Counted from the first letter of the stretch, positions 47,241 to 60,525 are shown. The stretch is DNA of 64,000 nt from Zeugodacus cucurbitae (GCF_028554725.1 NC_071667.1:10337501-10401500), one strand, 5' to 3'. The notes: a model not told the origin generated them from the letters alone. Program-made: numbers and translations.

Positions 47241-47770
47241 TTTTGCATAAGGATTGCGTGCGGCACCGCTCTGACGCACCGTTAGGCCCGTCGCACAGAC
47301 GATAGTAACTATCAGCTGCAGCGTATTCTGATCGTAGCCGAGTTTCATCTGCAGGCGACCCTCGACAGCCATGGACAGTGCATGCGCCACACCCACTGTT
47401 GGCAAGTGGTGTGCGGCGGCATGTGGATGCGTGTGCGATGGCGGTGGTGGCTGGTGGTAATGATGATGGTGGCTCGCCGTCGTCGTTGTAATTGGTGTAC
47501 CGGCTGCAGATGCACTGGCTGTATTCGTGCCGCTCGCTCCGTGCCGTTGCTGTTGTTGTGATTGTGGCGATTGCTGCTTCGGTTGTGGATGCGTTGAGTG
47601 CTGCTGCTGATACGTACCGGCGTCGCCGCTGTAGCCACGTTGTTGCACATTCGTCTGCCGCAATGTGTGCGCACCGCCGCTAGTGGCGTGTAAATCGGGC
47701 GAACCGGGCGATGTGATTAGTACGCTCGGCTTGTCGCGATGATGTTCGTTCGCAGCAGCGGCACCGGGTG
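47241..47770 (-). CDS. Rim: Rim exon: Gln/His-rich linker and start of C2A
   Basis: Acceptor TTCTCTTCACACAG is strong. The exon begins APGAAAANEHHRDKPSVLIT, then SPGSPDLH (the SVxSPxSPG block between PDZ and C2A in RIMs), continues through a Gln/Thr/His-rich insert, and ends with C2A strands GRLQMKLGYDQNTLQLIVTI, then VCATGLTVRQSGAARNPYAK. RNPYAK replaces the calcium-binding SDPYVK. Donor AAA|GTGAGT. Confidence 0.96.
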
Positions 47771-48191
47771 CTGTGTGAAGAGAATGTTGGAACAAATTTA
47801 TAAAATTAGAGTATAAGGTATAACTTTAAGGAGAAGTGCCTAGTGCAAAGCAATTTATTACGGTAATGTGTGTCTTTGTTTAACCAGGTGTTTCTAGTTT
47901 GTTCTTGTTGCAAATGTTTACACTTCAAGTACATAGATATAGACTTAAGCTGCAAACGCGCTCAAATACCAGATGCCGTGGTTGTTTAGTGTTAAATGAA
48001 ACGTAAATGTATGTTTTCTTCTCATGTGACGGATGTCTAAACTCGTTTTTTGAGTATGTTTATGAGTAAAATTCTGAGCTACTGTGTATATGTTTAACTC
48101 TTAACTACAAGAGATTTCATCTTATAAATTAACTAAATAACTCTAAGATTTTATATATTTTTTGATTTTTTTTTCAGTTTGTGCTGTGTAC

Positions 48192-48458
48192 CTTTTCGTG
48201 TGTAATATCGTCCGCCGCTGCTGACCACCGCACTGCTGGCAATGGTGTTGGCGAGGCATTGATTATGCAACGTCACGCCTTGCTGCTGCTGACCGACTCC
48301 TCTGCGTAGTGCATTGCCGTCGCTGGTGTTTGCGGATATAGGTCGCGAAACTACCAATTCGACTTGTGCGTCCAAGCGACTTTCGTCTATGATCTGGTAA
48401 ACCTCGTCCGCACACTTATTATGCAGCACTCGACCATTCCATTCGATGACTTCGTCGC
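48192..48458 (-). CDS. Rim: Rim exon: second half of PDZ domain
   Basis: Acceptor TTTGCATCAG and donor AAAG|GTACAC, phase 1 on both sides. GDEVIEWNGRVLHNKCADEV, then YQIIDESRLDAQVELVVSRP completes the PDZ fold. RIM PDZ domains bind ELKS-type proteins and N/P/Q-type calcium-channel tails. The exon ends in a short Ser-rich stretch. Confidence 0.97.
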
Positions 48459-49060
48459 CTGATGCAAATGAAATACAAATGCGATGAAAGAGATAGAGAT
48501 AGGGGCAGAGAGAGAGAGAGAAAGTGAGATAAAAAGATGGGTAAGTAAAATATGGCGGTTGATATTGATAGAAATATAAATGCGTGCAAGTGTAAATCAA
48601 TAATCAGTAACTGAATATCGCAGTTCGGAGAGCTGTTATATTTTAGAATTTTTGCTGGAAATATCCTAAGCCCTCTCTCGAATGATGGATTTTCTGCATT
48701 ATTCTCTGGCCGTTTTATGTATAAAAATTTAGTATTTCTTGATTATTATTGAAGTCTCTGAAGATAAGACTAGGCATTACGATATTGTACTTCCCAGTTC
48801 ATTTGGTGTACGATTATAGGAGATAGTGAGAAAAGTTTCCCAAAGTGGATTAGAGTTGAACCATAAATCAGATGATATGCCATATAAAACTAATGATTTC
48901 AAGACAATAAGTAGATAGAACCGAAGTTGATCGTTCTTATATAACGTTTGTTCTATGACTAACATACTTAGAAGAACTCTAGGTAGATGGTTACTAAGCA
49001 AAGGAAAGCTTCAAAGTTATGTACTTTTAGAATTCATGCAGAGTTTGGAACTCAGTAGAC

Positions 49061-49197
49061 CTAAGCTTTATATAAGTAAATTGTTTTACAGTTATACTGA
49101 TTGTAATAGACGATTGTCGAAATGGATCTAAGCTTTATATAAGTAAATTATTTTACAGTTATACTCTTTGTAATACATAATTATAATTGTCGAAACT
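49061..49197. repeat. Tandem duplication, about 67-bp unit
   Basis: CTAAGCTTTATATAAGTAAA, TT..TTTTACAGTTATACT..TTGTAAT..GTCGAAA occurs twice with an offset of 67 bases, with few differences. It sits inside the Rim intron between the two PDZ exons. Local slippage is the simplest origin. Confidence 0.9.
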
Positions 49198-49322
49198 TGT
49201 AGGTCTCAATGTATTCATAGGAGGATTTTCATGGTCTATGTATGTGCATATAAAATATCTCGTCTATCAACTATGCATGCTTATGAGTGCTTTTATGCTA
49301 TGTAGTATGTTATACTGTTTAC

Positions 49323-49545
49323 CTGGTCGTATATGTCCTTCAAGATCGGCTACCGAGCCGCGTTTCACCTTTTCGACGATCGCACCGCAATCGCTTAATT
49401 TATTATGCGCGTCCCCTGCTGTTGTCAGCCGTTGGCCGCTTGTCACCTTCAAGCCGAGTATGTCCTCACCATCATAATACTTTCGTAATAACATACGACC
49501 AATTAGGCATGTACTATCCGTGGATATTTGCCAATTCACCGGTTG
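49323..49545 (-). CDS. Rim: Rim exon: first half of PDZ domain
   Basis: Acceptor AACTACACAG (phase 0), donor CCAG|GTAAAC (phase 1). It encodes QPVNWQISTDSTCLIGRMLL, RKYYDGEDILGLKVTSGQRL and CGAIVEKVKRGSVADLEGHIRPG. LGLKV is the carboxylate-binding loop. Together with 48192-48458 this gives an intact PDZ domain and was the first clear sign that the gene is Rim. Confidence 0.97.
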
Positions 49546-52062
49546 CTGTGTAGTTTTGTAATTTTCAAAAAGTCGTTTTTTTTTTGTTTTAAAATCGTTA
49601 ACGGTTTGTGTACAATTTCGTGGAAATTCGATTGTTTGGACGGGCATTTGAACAGTTGATACATATTTGGTTATGATGTTTATGGTGGTGGTGGAGTGCG
49701 TTGATGGAATGGTACAGGTGTAGCCAATCGTTTACGTTTTTTGTTTGTTTTGGTTATTTTCATATTTATTTTTGTTTTGTGGGTAGGAGTAGGTGGCGGA
49801 GATGGAAGTTGCATAAAACAGGGTAAATGAAAAATTTATGAATATATTTTTGCATAGAGAATTGTTCGTCAATTGTTATAGTTGTACATATGCGCTGTTT
49901 TTAATTGTTAGTACATAAAGAAATTGAAATATTTTTATTTTGAGTCAAACAAACAATGAATGAATGCTGACTCTTACATTATGCTTAAAGTTATTACAGC
50001 CCTATTTTCGCTATCGTCCTTCATTTCGTATTTGTTGTTATATACATATGCATACTATTTTGTTATTTATATTACAATTAGAGGTAAAAAACCAAAAAAG
50101 TTTAAACAAATGTTCAGTTCAATGCGTATGCAATACATTCTCTTTATAAATACAATTTTACATAAATACATACACTTTAATGAACTTAGTACACTTAATG
50201 ATAAGCATAGAGTTTCAACTACATTATAGAAAGGATGTTGCCTTTACATTTCCTCAATACATGAAATATCTGCCTAAAAATATAAACTTATTTCGCTTAG
50301 TTCTTGTAAAATTCATGAGAACACATACAAAATTATAGAGATTATTTTCAGGATTCAATAATTTTCTAAATATTCGTAACTAAAAAATCTAAAAAAGTGT
50401 AGTGTGAATATTGCATGAGATAATTTGTATAGCATGCGATATTTGTGAAAATTTTTTAGGAATTTAACAAATGAAAAATGTATATAGACACGTATTTATA
50501 TGTACAGCGAAACATTTATTGCAACAATAAAACGACACATATACTATTATAAATAGCTAAATTTATTTATATCTGTGTATGTCGGTAGTTGAATAGTATG
50601 TGTGATAAATACATGAGTTTTTTATTTGATGTTTGTTATTAGTGCATTTTATGATATATTTTTTTCAGTGTAATGTAGGTTAGTTAATGTGTTTGTATGT
50701 ATGCATCTGATTAAGTGTTATGATATTTAATAATTGTTAGCTTATTAGCATTTAAAAAAAAAAAATTCTCAAAAAAAAACATATAGCACGATTCTATAAA
50801 TAGTCTGATTAGCTTTTGAAAAACATTCTTAATTGACACGCTTTATCTATTATAACTGCATATAATAGACTTAATTAATGCAATGTATCAAACGTAATTT
50901 AACGAACAATTTACTAATATCAGAATCGTTTGAAATCTTTAAAAAAAATCTTGTAAAAAGGTATATAGTAGGAAGAAATATTTCAGAAAAATGCGGTCTA
51001 TTTACTTTACTTGCTTTTATCTATTTATAGGACCACTGTCGAATAGAAAACAATAAATTTTGGTCGCATTAGCAAAATACTAATGACCGAATCACAGGAA
51101 AACAAATCATAGCTCAGCTCTTGAGTAATAATTCATTAAACCAAATAATTTGATAACTAAAATCTGACAAAACTTCATAATTATAACACCTTATAGTATA
51201 GAGTTGTCGACCTGATTGACATTAATCGAAAATTAATTGGTTGATTGGTTGAAATTATGCAATTTACTGTATGTTTAAACATTTCATCGACTTATTTAAT
51301 TAAATTAAGTTAATTTGCAAATTGTTCACATTGATGCTCTTTAGTCAAAAAGGCCAATTTATTAAATTAAGATGTTATTTGAAGAGCAGAATGTGATTTT
51401 CATTGTTACTAGTTTCTTTGTAGTTTTTAGTTGGATGATGGATTATAAATATTTGCAATTATTTTGGTTGTATGTATTTACAATTTCTATATATAAATAT
51501 GTATTTGATAATTTGTTTCAGACTATGTGAATATTTGCTTAAATTTTGCTATGGTATATTTATAAATATTATATATTGATAAAAGTCAAAATATAGTAGA
51601 CATAAAACCATGGCATAAAAAAATCAGCTCTATGGAAGCAGATAATAGAACGACCACACACACAGATTTCGACAACATTAAATTCAAATTGGCATGCAAT
51701 TATGTGCTGTATTTATGTATCAAAGTAAATAAGCTGATAAAAACTGATAATAAATGTGTATTTTTTCATTTCAAGGTATATGCTCAGGAAACACGAAGTT
51801 AAGGATGTAAAACACGGTATGTGATCATTTTAGTGGCGAGGAACTCAAGGTTTAAGATTCGCTGAAATTCTGGGAGAGCCTTCAGATTCACACAAAAATA
51901 AGACAAATGTGTTACCACTTAAGGCGACACAGTAAGGACAAATACAATTAACATGTATTTTTTTTCGGGTATTGATAGGAATTTTGAGCAGACAGAGAGG
52001 TATGTTCATGAGTCCTTGGCAAGTCAGGCGACAATTATTTATACACAGAGCAGTAATTCTAC
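49546..52062 (-). other. Rim intron, 2.5 kb
   Basis: AT-rich; no exon, transposon termini or strong repeats recognised. TTTGTT-rich near 49.7 kb. Confidence 0.65.
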
Positions 52063-53015
52063 CTTTGGGCCATCGCCGCGATTCGAGTCTTCGCTACTGG
52101 TAAACGTACTGCATGTATCGATGCCAGAATCCTTGGTGGCCGAATCCTGACTACCCTGCCGTTCGACGTCCCAGCGTGCCCAATCGGCAGCCGCATCCGA
52201 AATGCTAATCGTATTGGCAGTGTGTGCATTTGCGCCCAATTTAGCGCTGGTCAGTATAGTGGCCGCACCTACGTCCACAGCCGTAGATGGTAAAATTTGC
52301 GTTACCGGCGGTAATGAACCGGATTTTGTAGTAGCCGAACTCAGCAACGGTTCATCATGCCCATCAAAACGTACTGTCTTCTTTATTCTACGCTCGGTAT
52401 AACGTCGTGAGTCCTGCGACGCATTCGTCGACAGTATTGCCTCATCCCAATAGGGGTCCGACATTAGCGTTCGATCGCGACCAAGACTACGTGTTGCAGC
52501 GGCGCCAATGCGTCGTGCGCTACCCTCTTCACCACGTGTACCACCACCAATTGTGCTGCCGTAGCGGTCGTAAGCGCTTGTAGGCAGTGGCTTATCATCG
52601 ATTACAATTTGTGGAGTTGATTGGTGATGTTGTGGATGATGTTGTTGTTTTTGGTGGTGGTAGCTACCGGCACTGCTGCTGCTACTGCTACCACCGCCAC
52701 CTGTAGTTGCCGTAGCCGTGGCTAAAGTTGGCGCCCGACGCGCCGTATACGCTCCACTACTAGCGTTCACAGACTGTCGTTCGTGATTCGATCGATTGTA
52801 GACGTTCTGCTGTTGTACGTCCAAGCGTGCGGTGCGTGTTAGCGGGTAGCGTTCGAGTCGTTCGCGATGTAAATCGTAGCGGTCGCGATCGGCTGACGAG
52901 TACAAACGATTTGTGTTGGTCAAGCGATAGTCGTTAGCACCGTAAGAGTTTGTCACGCTTAAGAGATCGCGCTCGTTGAGGCTGCGCTGCTGTCTCCAAG
53001 GTTCACGTAAGTTGC
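52063..53015 (-). CDS. Rim: Rim exon: Ser/Gly/Arg-rich N-terminal region before PDZ
   Basis: Acceptor CTTTCACTCAACAG (phase 1), donor AAAG|GTAGAA (phase 0). It encodes NLREPWRQQRSLNERDLLSV, a Tyr/Arg-rich part (RDRYDLHRERLERYPL), Gly/Ser runs, DPYWDEAILSTNASQDSRRY, the basic strand RRIKKTVRFDGHDEPLL, and ends KDSGIDTCSTFTSSEDSNRG. The last block directly precedes the PDZ in RIM proteins as well, so the join to the PDZ exon is secure. The exon is open beyond the annotated first GTG codon, so the reading was extended to the acceptor. Confidence 0.94.
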
Positions 53016-55210
53016 CTGTTGAGTGAAAGTTTAAGTAGTTTATGCTAAATTGTTGTTGTTGCTCTTAAAATTAAATAGCCGGGGGAAGTGTTTTTTTAGT
53101 GGCGGAGAGGAAATTGAAGTTTCAATTCGTATACTCATCGGTTTGTTATCACCTTCGCCCAATAGCCCATTGGCGCATGACGTTGTTTGCGCGGTTTATA
53201 ATATCAAATTTGTTTTCATTAATTCATTCAAATTTAACTCTTCTAAAGCAAAAGAAAAATGACACAGTCTAATTAAAATCATTTGGAAATTACTCCTAAC
53301 GTTACTATCCTGCACTGAAGTACAAAACCGAAATTCCGTTCGATTATTTAGTACTAAACGAGTGTCCAAACGAACGTGCATTTGTCTTACGTGTAAAGGA
53401 AGTAGTTTGGCAGCACTGAGTTTGAGAAATATTTAAGTTAAGGAATATATATCCTCTAGTGTTCGTTCACATTAATATTTTTTGACGAAAGATCAGTGAA
53501 CTAGTGATCAGAAATTTAAAACATAAGCTTGTTGATATACATTTCATAAATCATCTTTTCAAAAATGTACGTATGTATGTATTTCTTGTGAGTCAGCCTT
53601 AAGAAAAAGTAATGTTCAAAAACTAATCCAATGAATGTCGAACTGATTTGGAGAACTAAAATGCATTTCAGATTTGGATTCAAAAACCAGACAAATATTA
53701 TCAAATATGTTTGGCTGTGATATGCCGCCATAATCAAAACGCATGTATATCGCTTCAACTGAACTCATGGCTTTGGATGTATTGTATGAATGGAAGGAAC
53801 TCCGAGTTCCATGAAACCCCCCTGATTGGCCATCTTAGTTGGGTTAGCTTATTAACACACCAATTGCAGGTTTTAATGTGGGGTTTAACATATTTCATGT
53901 TAGTAATCTAATTAATTTGGACCTCCAGAGCAAGCAGTGATAAAAAGAGAGGAAGTATGGTAACATATTCGTAATTTGAATGTTGGCTGGCTGTTGACTT
54001 AAAAGACCTCTGATTAGAAATGGCATAAAATTAAGCATTTTTTTCTGCGGAGAGTTTGAATTCGATTAGATGTAGAAGCATCGGCACTTTAACATCCGTG
54101 GTTTTTTTTAATAAGGTTAAAAAATGTTTTTACAAATAATAAACTGAAACAAAAGCCTGGTAATAATGTGAAATTGTTTGTTGGTAGAATATTTAACATA
54201 AATTTCTTAAAAAAATATATTTTTTGTTATTGTGACTTAATAGTAGTATTATTTAAAGATTTAGTAATAAATGTAGGTTTAACTTTAAGTCTGTATAAGC
54301 GTTATTTATAAGTAAAAAAAAGTAGTAGAGTTACGATGCCATGCAAATTTTCCACATTTCCATATCAATATATTACATTTTCTTAAGAAATGAAGAAACA
54401 CTTAACAAGTTGAGTTTGAATAAAAATATATATATAACTTTTATATTTTATAGTATAATAATTTTATAATAATTTATTAAACAAAGTGTAAACGAGTGGA
54501 ATAAATACGTACGAGTATAGTAATTATATCACGCGTGAAGCGTGTGTTGAGGTGAGAAGGAGAAGTGTTTCGTGGTGTTGCAAGAGAGAGAAACAGATAG
54601 CAGTACGTGTAGAGAATGTCAAAAATTGTGTTATTCTTCATTGCACAACACAGATAACTGATTTTCTGCGCTGCGATGCAAAAAAAAAAATTGTCACGCA
54701 CACATACACATAAACACAAGACGACAAACATTTGTCATACAATAAACAGTGAAGGCAAAATAAAACTGCAGTACACAATGTAAAATTAAAGCGAATGAAA
54801 ATTAATTTATATACTTAAGTTTTAATAATTGAAAACCAAAATAAAAAAATACCAAATTAAATGGAAATTATAAATAAAGTTGTGCTTTTTATGAATTTCA
54901 AAGAAACACATTAATTAATTAAACACACTTGCAGCATTCCAAGAGGTACCTGCCGTACGATATTCAATTCAATCAATTCAATTTAATAAAGCGTGATTTA
55001 TTTATAAGTATTAGTGCGTAAAACTCAGCACAACAAAACATTTAACACACACTAAATAAGTAACAATTGTTAATGAGCGCAGGCTAGCGTGCGAGCTAGC
55101 TAACGACATTTGAGTGTGACAATTATATAGGGAAGTAGAGAGATATACACGTATAGAGAGAGAGAGAGACAAAGATCTTTAGTTATTTGTAGATTAATTA
55201 ATTATCTTAC
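53016..55210 (-). other. Rim intron or upstream region, 2.2 kb
   Basis: AT-rich. A short exon of length 1 mod 3 must lie here if the candidate at 55211-55341 is spliced to 52063-53015, but I could not identify it. Confidence 0.5.
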
Positions 55211-55341
55211 ATTCCCATGGATTTGCAGTTCACTCGGCGATAGTACGAAATGTACGCCGGCATTATTGACACCGACGCCAATGCTGTTGCCGGTGCCAAC
55301 GCCGACACCACCAACACTACCACCAATAGTAATACCTGCTG
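55211..55341 (-). CDS. Candidate upstream exon of Rim, Gly-rich
   Basis: On the minus strand, acceptor CCACAAACTTCAG, then AGITIGGSVGGVGVGTGNSI, GVGVNNAGVHFVLSPSELQI and HGN, then donor AAT|GTAAGA. Composition and sharp donor suggest a real exon. It starts in phase 1 but ends in phase 0, while the next accepted Rim exon needs phase 1, so an intermediate or alternative exon is missing. It could also belong to a different transcript. Confidence 0.5.
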
Positions 55342-56410
55342 CTGAAGTTTGTGGAGGAGATGTGTGGCACAATTTCACGAGTGGGCCGTTCAATATGATT
55401 GCATTCGTTTCAATTTTAATTTGTTTTAATTGTGTTGAACATACGAGCACATAGACATTTATATTGTAGTTGGGTGGAGGGGGTAGTGAAAAAGAAAAGA
55501 AAAGAAAAGAAAGAGGAGAGAAATCAAATTAAATTCAATTTATCAAAGAGCAACCAACGCAATCAGCTTTATAGCTTCATACATATGTATGTATGCATAT
55601 GTATTTGCTGCACTCGTGAGTTCAGAGTTTGGTAGTGTTGAGTTGGTGACAATTTACTTGCATGTACATATGTATGTGTGCTATGCATGTGGGTGTGTGC
55701 TAACACGTACCGTTGTTAAACACAGCGTGCACTGGTTTGTTTGTGTTTGCGAATTGTAGCAACACATATAAGCATATGAACAGTATATGTTTGCCTTTGT
55801 GTTGTAATTGTGTGGTGGTGTCTGTGCAAGATTACATTGCCACAAATATTGTTTACTAAGGGGTTTGGTTGCTTCATGTTAACTGGACTTTTCCTGCTTG
55901 CACGCACAAGCGTTGGAGTATATATGTGTGTGTGTGGGCGTGCACTTGTGGGTTGCATTTTATTATGTCATTTATGTACGTGGGTATGCTATTATTTATA
56001 TTTATCAATTTCATTGCAATTATGTGGTTATTTATTTGACAAAATTCTATTTTTTGCACCCAAATTAAAGTGAAATGTAAATAAAAATAAAACTAATTTA
56101 ACTTTTCCTTTGATTTTGAAATTGTGGAGAATTTGTTGGTTTCAATTAATTTAGAGTTAAGTTCTATAGAAATGGCTCAGCCCGGCGAATACATGTATGT
56201 ATAAAGAATATGTGAAATAAAAATATTCGTAGTAATAATATTTGTTTACCATTTGTATGGTATTTTAAGTAAAAATGTATGACTAGAAATAAATAGCTTA
56301 AAACACTTTTTATATTTTAATTAAGTTTACAAACACAGCAACTGCCGGAAGCAGATTTACGAACTATTACGCAATTTTGAATTACCTAAGTTCCAATTTG
56401 TACTAATATT
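55342..56410. other. Non-coding stretch
   Basis: AT-rich and TG-rich sequence with TATG microsatellites; no exon recognised on either strand. Confidence 0.55.
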
Positions 56411-56585
56411 CAAGAAAGGAAGGATTTAGCTATTCGAGTATAAGAGAGCATTTTATACTCTCGCAATTTAGTGATTTAATTTTATTAAGGTAACACTCGA
56501 TTCGACCCGTATTTCCGCATAACATCCACTAGAATAACGAAAATCGTTATATATAGTATATGCGGGTGGCGTAACTCTTCGATCG
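56411..56585 (-). mobile_element. Helentron-associated-like repeat, 3' end only, copy D
   Basis: On the minus strand it reads AACGATTTTCGTTATTCTA, later GGTCGAATCGAGTGTTACCT, AAATTGCGAGAGTATAAAAT and ends TCCTTCCTTTCTTG. It aligns with the last 170 bases of copy A, but the terminal hairpin has been replaced by CTCTTATACTCGAATAG. A 5'-truncated or broken copy. Confidence 0.75.
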
Positions 56586-56999
56586 ATTATAACTATTTTT
56601 GTTACAAAGCTACATTATATCCAATATTTTACGTTCACTTAATTTTGCTAAGATATCTCACATAGTAGCCGATATTGTATATGGTATAAAGCGCACTAAA
56701 AATTTGAAAATCAGTATATCAGGTATGACCGTATATTTCGAAACAGAAAGAGCCATCCAAGGTCATGAAAGATCACTGCAGAGCAGAGCATAGAAAGATA
56801 AAGGCGATTTCAAATATTAACTGGTACCTCAAATCTACGAATTCGATTTTCCCCAACCACTAATCTAAGCTCTAAGTAAACAGTTCTGCTGAAATCATCA
56901 CTTAATCGCCCGAGGTGATCCTAATGTAATAGAATAGGATAAACGAGTTTAATTTTGATGTGATCTAAATAAATTGTAAATCTTTAGTTTTCGGCAACA

Positions 57000-58208
57000 C
57001 CAAAAAACCAGTTGGTACGATGAGAATTGTCGTATGAATTGTTGTAGAGAACGCAACGTTGCAATCGACCACTAGAACTGAAGAGAGAAGCGAGACGCAT
57101 TTGCAGATGTAAAAAGAAAGAGGCCGAAATACGTGAGTATGAAAAGCTTGAAAAGCTGGCCGACATCAGTAACGCTCGAAAATTTTATGAACAGATGAGG
57201 CGATTTACAGAAGGTTTCAAGACCGGAGATTTATCAATTCCGCAATCAATGACGACGGAATAGATGTTCCATTACCCGACCATGAAGAAATTCGAATAGC
57301 AATTACCCGCTTGAAGAACAACAAAGCGGCGGGGGCCGATGGATTACCGGCCGAGCTATTCAAATACGGCGGCGAAGAACTGATAAGGTGCATGCATCAG
57401 CTTCTTTGTAGAATATGGTCGGAAGAAAGCATGCCTGACGCTTGGAATCTCAGTGTGCTCTGCCCAATCCGTAAAAAGGGAGACTCCACAATCTGCGCTA
57501 ATTACCGTGGTATTAGTCTCCTCAACATTGCATACAAGGTCCTGTCGAGCGTACTGTGTGAAAGACTAAAGCCCACCGTCAACGAACTGATTGGACCTTA
57601 TCAGTGTGGCTTTAGACCTGGAAAATCCACCATGGACCAGATATTCGCCATGCGTCAAATTTTGGAAAAGACGCGAGAGAGAAGAATCGATACTCACCAC
57701 CTTTTCATCGATTTTAAAGCTGCCTTCGACAGCACGAAAAGGAGTTGCCTCTATGTCTCAAAACTAATACGGCTATGTAAACTGACGAGAACCACCAAAA
57801 GCTCCGGGGGGGTTTTCAAGAGAAAGGTTTTGCGCAAGATTTATGGTCCTCAGAACATTGGCAACGGCGAATACCGCAGACGATGGAACGATGAGCTGTA
57901 CGATTCATACGACGACATTGACATAGTCCAGCGAATAAAAAGACATCGAATACGCTGGCTAGGTCATGTTGTACGAGTATGGATGGATGAAAACACTCCA
58001 GCTCTGAAAGTGTTCGATGCAGTACCCGTTGGAGGAAGCCGCAAAGAGGACGACCTCCTCTCCGAAGGAAGGACCAAGTGGAAAGTGACCTGGCTTCACT
58101 TGGTGTTTCCAATTGACGCCAAAAAGCAAAAAGAAAGGAATGAGTGGCGCGCTCTGGTGGATTCGGCTATAATCGCTTAAAGAGGTTCCTACGCTAAATA
58201 TATATATA
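57000..58208 (+). mobile_element. RTE-like LINE copy with its catalytic core deleted
   Basis: Homology starts near 57000 (KTSWYDENCR; later REARRICRCKKKEAEIREYE and RKFYEQMRRFTEGFK), with a stop and frameshift before the main frame. From about 57246 the RT frame is open: NNKAAGADGLPAELFKYGGE to FKAAFDSTKRSCLY. Just after ACCAAAAGCTCC (about 57806) it jumps to GGVFKRKVLRKIYGP, so the KRGFRQGDSLS and YADD motifs present at 1-1068 are missing. The C-terminal part continues to VDSAIIA, stop at 58178, then a very short 3' tail ending in AT repeats. The 289-codon frame is therefore an inactive chimera. Confidence 0.92.
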
Positions 58209-60525
58209 TTTAATTTTTTACTCAATGTTCACTAACTCATTTAAAATATGCCGATAAAGAAATATTATAATTTTTTCTTCATTTACACTGTTTGTAAAGT
58301 TATTTTTTTTTTAGATTTTATTAAATTAATTAAAATAAGATTGTATAAATTATATTATATGAAGAGAATATATGAAAAAGTGCAATGGAATAGAGTTTAA
58401 ATAATATTATAAATAATTATTTATACTTATATCTATAGTATATCCTAAACGGATACGAATATACTAAGACTAAAAGTAATAATAAATGTAACGAAGTTTT
58501 TTAATTTTATAGCACTCGTATAATTATAATTTTATTTTTTAACCTAAAAACGTGTTATAAACTGTTTACTTAGCTTCTATCTTTTCAACTAAATTGTTCT
58601 TATATTATTATTAGTTTATATATTTTTTATATATTTATAATTAGTTTAATTAGCCAAAAATTTTGTTTAAATTTTAAATTAAATTAATTTTTAACTAGTA
58701 TCCAATTTGAAAAAAAAAAATTTCAAAATCGACTCATTTGAATAGCTGAAAAAATAACGGGATCACAACGGAAATAGTTTGGTTAGAATATATATGAAGC
58801 GAGAAGTAAGGCATTTTAGAAAAATAAGACCATATAAATATAATTGTTTTCACTACTAACACCCATAAAAATCATATATTACTCTCCATTCAAATTGCAA
58901 ATGTATTGCATAACCTTTTGTATATGTTTGATTACATGCAAGTAACCACAGGTGTATGCTTGTAAAAAATAAACGCCTACGCAAAGTAAATATTTGCGTC
59001 CATATAGGCAAATATGCCCCTGTACTACCATCAATAACAGACGGTCAACAATACGGTCAGTGTGGAGTTGCACGTTAATCCATTTAGCTTTGTTGTGGTC
59101 ACTTACAGTGTGAAATTAAATTGAAGCGACCACAAGCTTTCCCACAGTCTGTGGGGATAAAGCGGAAAATGTTACACGCCGTGGGCTGTTGTACATAAAT
59201 GCTACACCTACGCGCGCACACACACAAACACGGCAGGCATCCGTCAAAGGCTGCTCACACATTGCTCTGGCGCAAACGTGTTTCGATCCAGTGGATTTAC
59301 AATTAAGTGAGTGCAACGAAAAATTACACGTCCATCAATGTGGTGCAGTGGAAGGCGGGTATAGTATATTTCACAATGTGAGGCAACGCATTGCGCCAAT
59401 GATGCTGGTGAAGCAGCAGCTTAAATGCAACGAGGCATCGAACAGTGAAGTGTATTTATTTAATTTGTTGTTCGTTTTTTTATTTGTGTGTTTTCACTTC
59501 ACGCGCATTACAACAACAAGCGGTGGAAAGCATTTGTGACACGCATATGTGCAAACGCAACGGCTTCGTACAGGCGCTAACGCTCTGTGTACAGAGACTG
59601 CGGCAAACGTCGCCTTATTGTTGTTGTTGCTATTATTATTTTTTGCTGCATGTACGCGCTTTAACGGCTAGAGAACTGAGTTTGGGTCAAGATGAGAATA
59701 AAAATGTGCCTTGTATGCTGATGTTACTCATACGCACGGGTGTGCTATTAAGAACAGTATAGTCACAATAGCAGTGGCGAAAGTGTTAGAGCTGAGTTGC
59801 CTTTGAAATGATTTAGCTTACAATGAAAGCGCTTTAACAGTTAGCCACACATGCAAACACACACATTTGTATGTGGATAAGTACGTATTTACCGATGTAT
59901 TCGTTTCTATGGCTATGTATATCAAGGACTGACCTTTCTCTCACCGATTTCATGCGTTGCCGCATTACGTACATGTCGGACACACACATACGTTATATTA
60001 GCTACATGCATGTACAGCTACACACACATACATATGCCCATGCATGCTATTGTGTTTGCTTTGTTGAAACTAAAATATTCTTTAAAATATATGGTTTATA
60101 TAATATTAGACGTCAGTATGTATTGGTGCTATTTTTATCGCCTACTTTTCAACGAGTGATTTATGTTTTACGTACGAACGAGCTTTGTGTTCGTCCTTTA
60201 TATTGCCAAATTTATAAGCGTCGCAATTGAAGTCACAAACACAGCAGCATTGACGCTTCAATGTGCGTACTAGCACGCAAGCTTTGACAGCCTTTTGACT
60301 GCCAAATGAACGAAATATAAATTGCTATTTCTGTTGACGTCCAATGGGGTGTGTGCAATTGGTCGGCTGTTAACTTGCCGTTTGTTGGCTCCGTTATGTA
60401 GGGAATTAAGTTATGGATTTTCCCAAATAAAGGCAACAAAAAAGATTGAGTACTAAATTAAATTTTTTTTTTTTTTGTATTTTATGGTGCTAATACGACG
60501 GATTTTATATGATTTGATGCACATA
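58209..60525. other. Non-coding stretch
   Basis: Very AT-rich to about 58.85 kb, then more complex sequence to 60.45 kb, including CA runs near 59214-59226 and a palindrome CCCACAGTCTGTGGG at about 59141-59155. The longest frame (59189-59539, plus) shows no domain or splice support. The 59.0-60.4 kb part could be regulatory DNA, but nothing proves it. Confidence 0.5.

Noticed and set aside
54936..54965. Possible minus-strand microexon VPLGMLQ between a CGGCAG acceptor and CAA|GTGTGT
   Set aside because: Its 21-base length does not repair the phase gap at the Rim 5' end, the donor is weak, and nothing supports it.
59189..59539. Plus-strand 116-residue frame
   Set aside because: No recognisable domain, and its C-terminal half is hydrophobic AT-driven sequence; no splice evidence.
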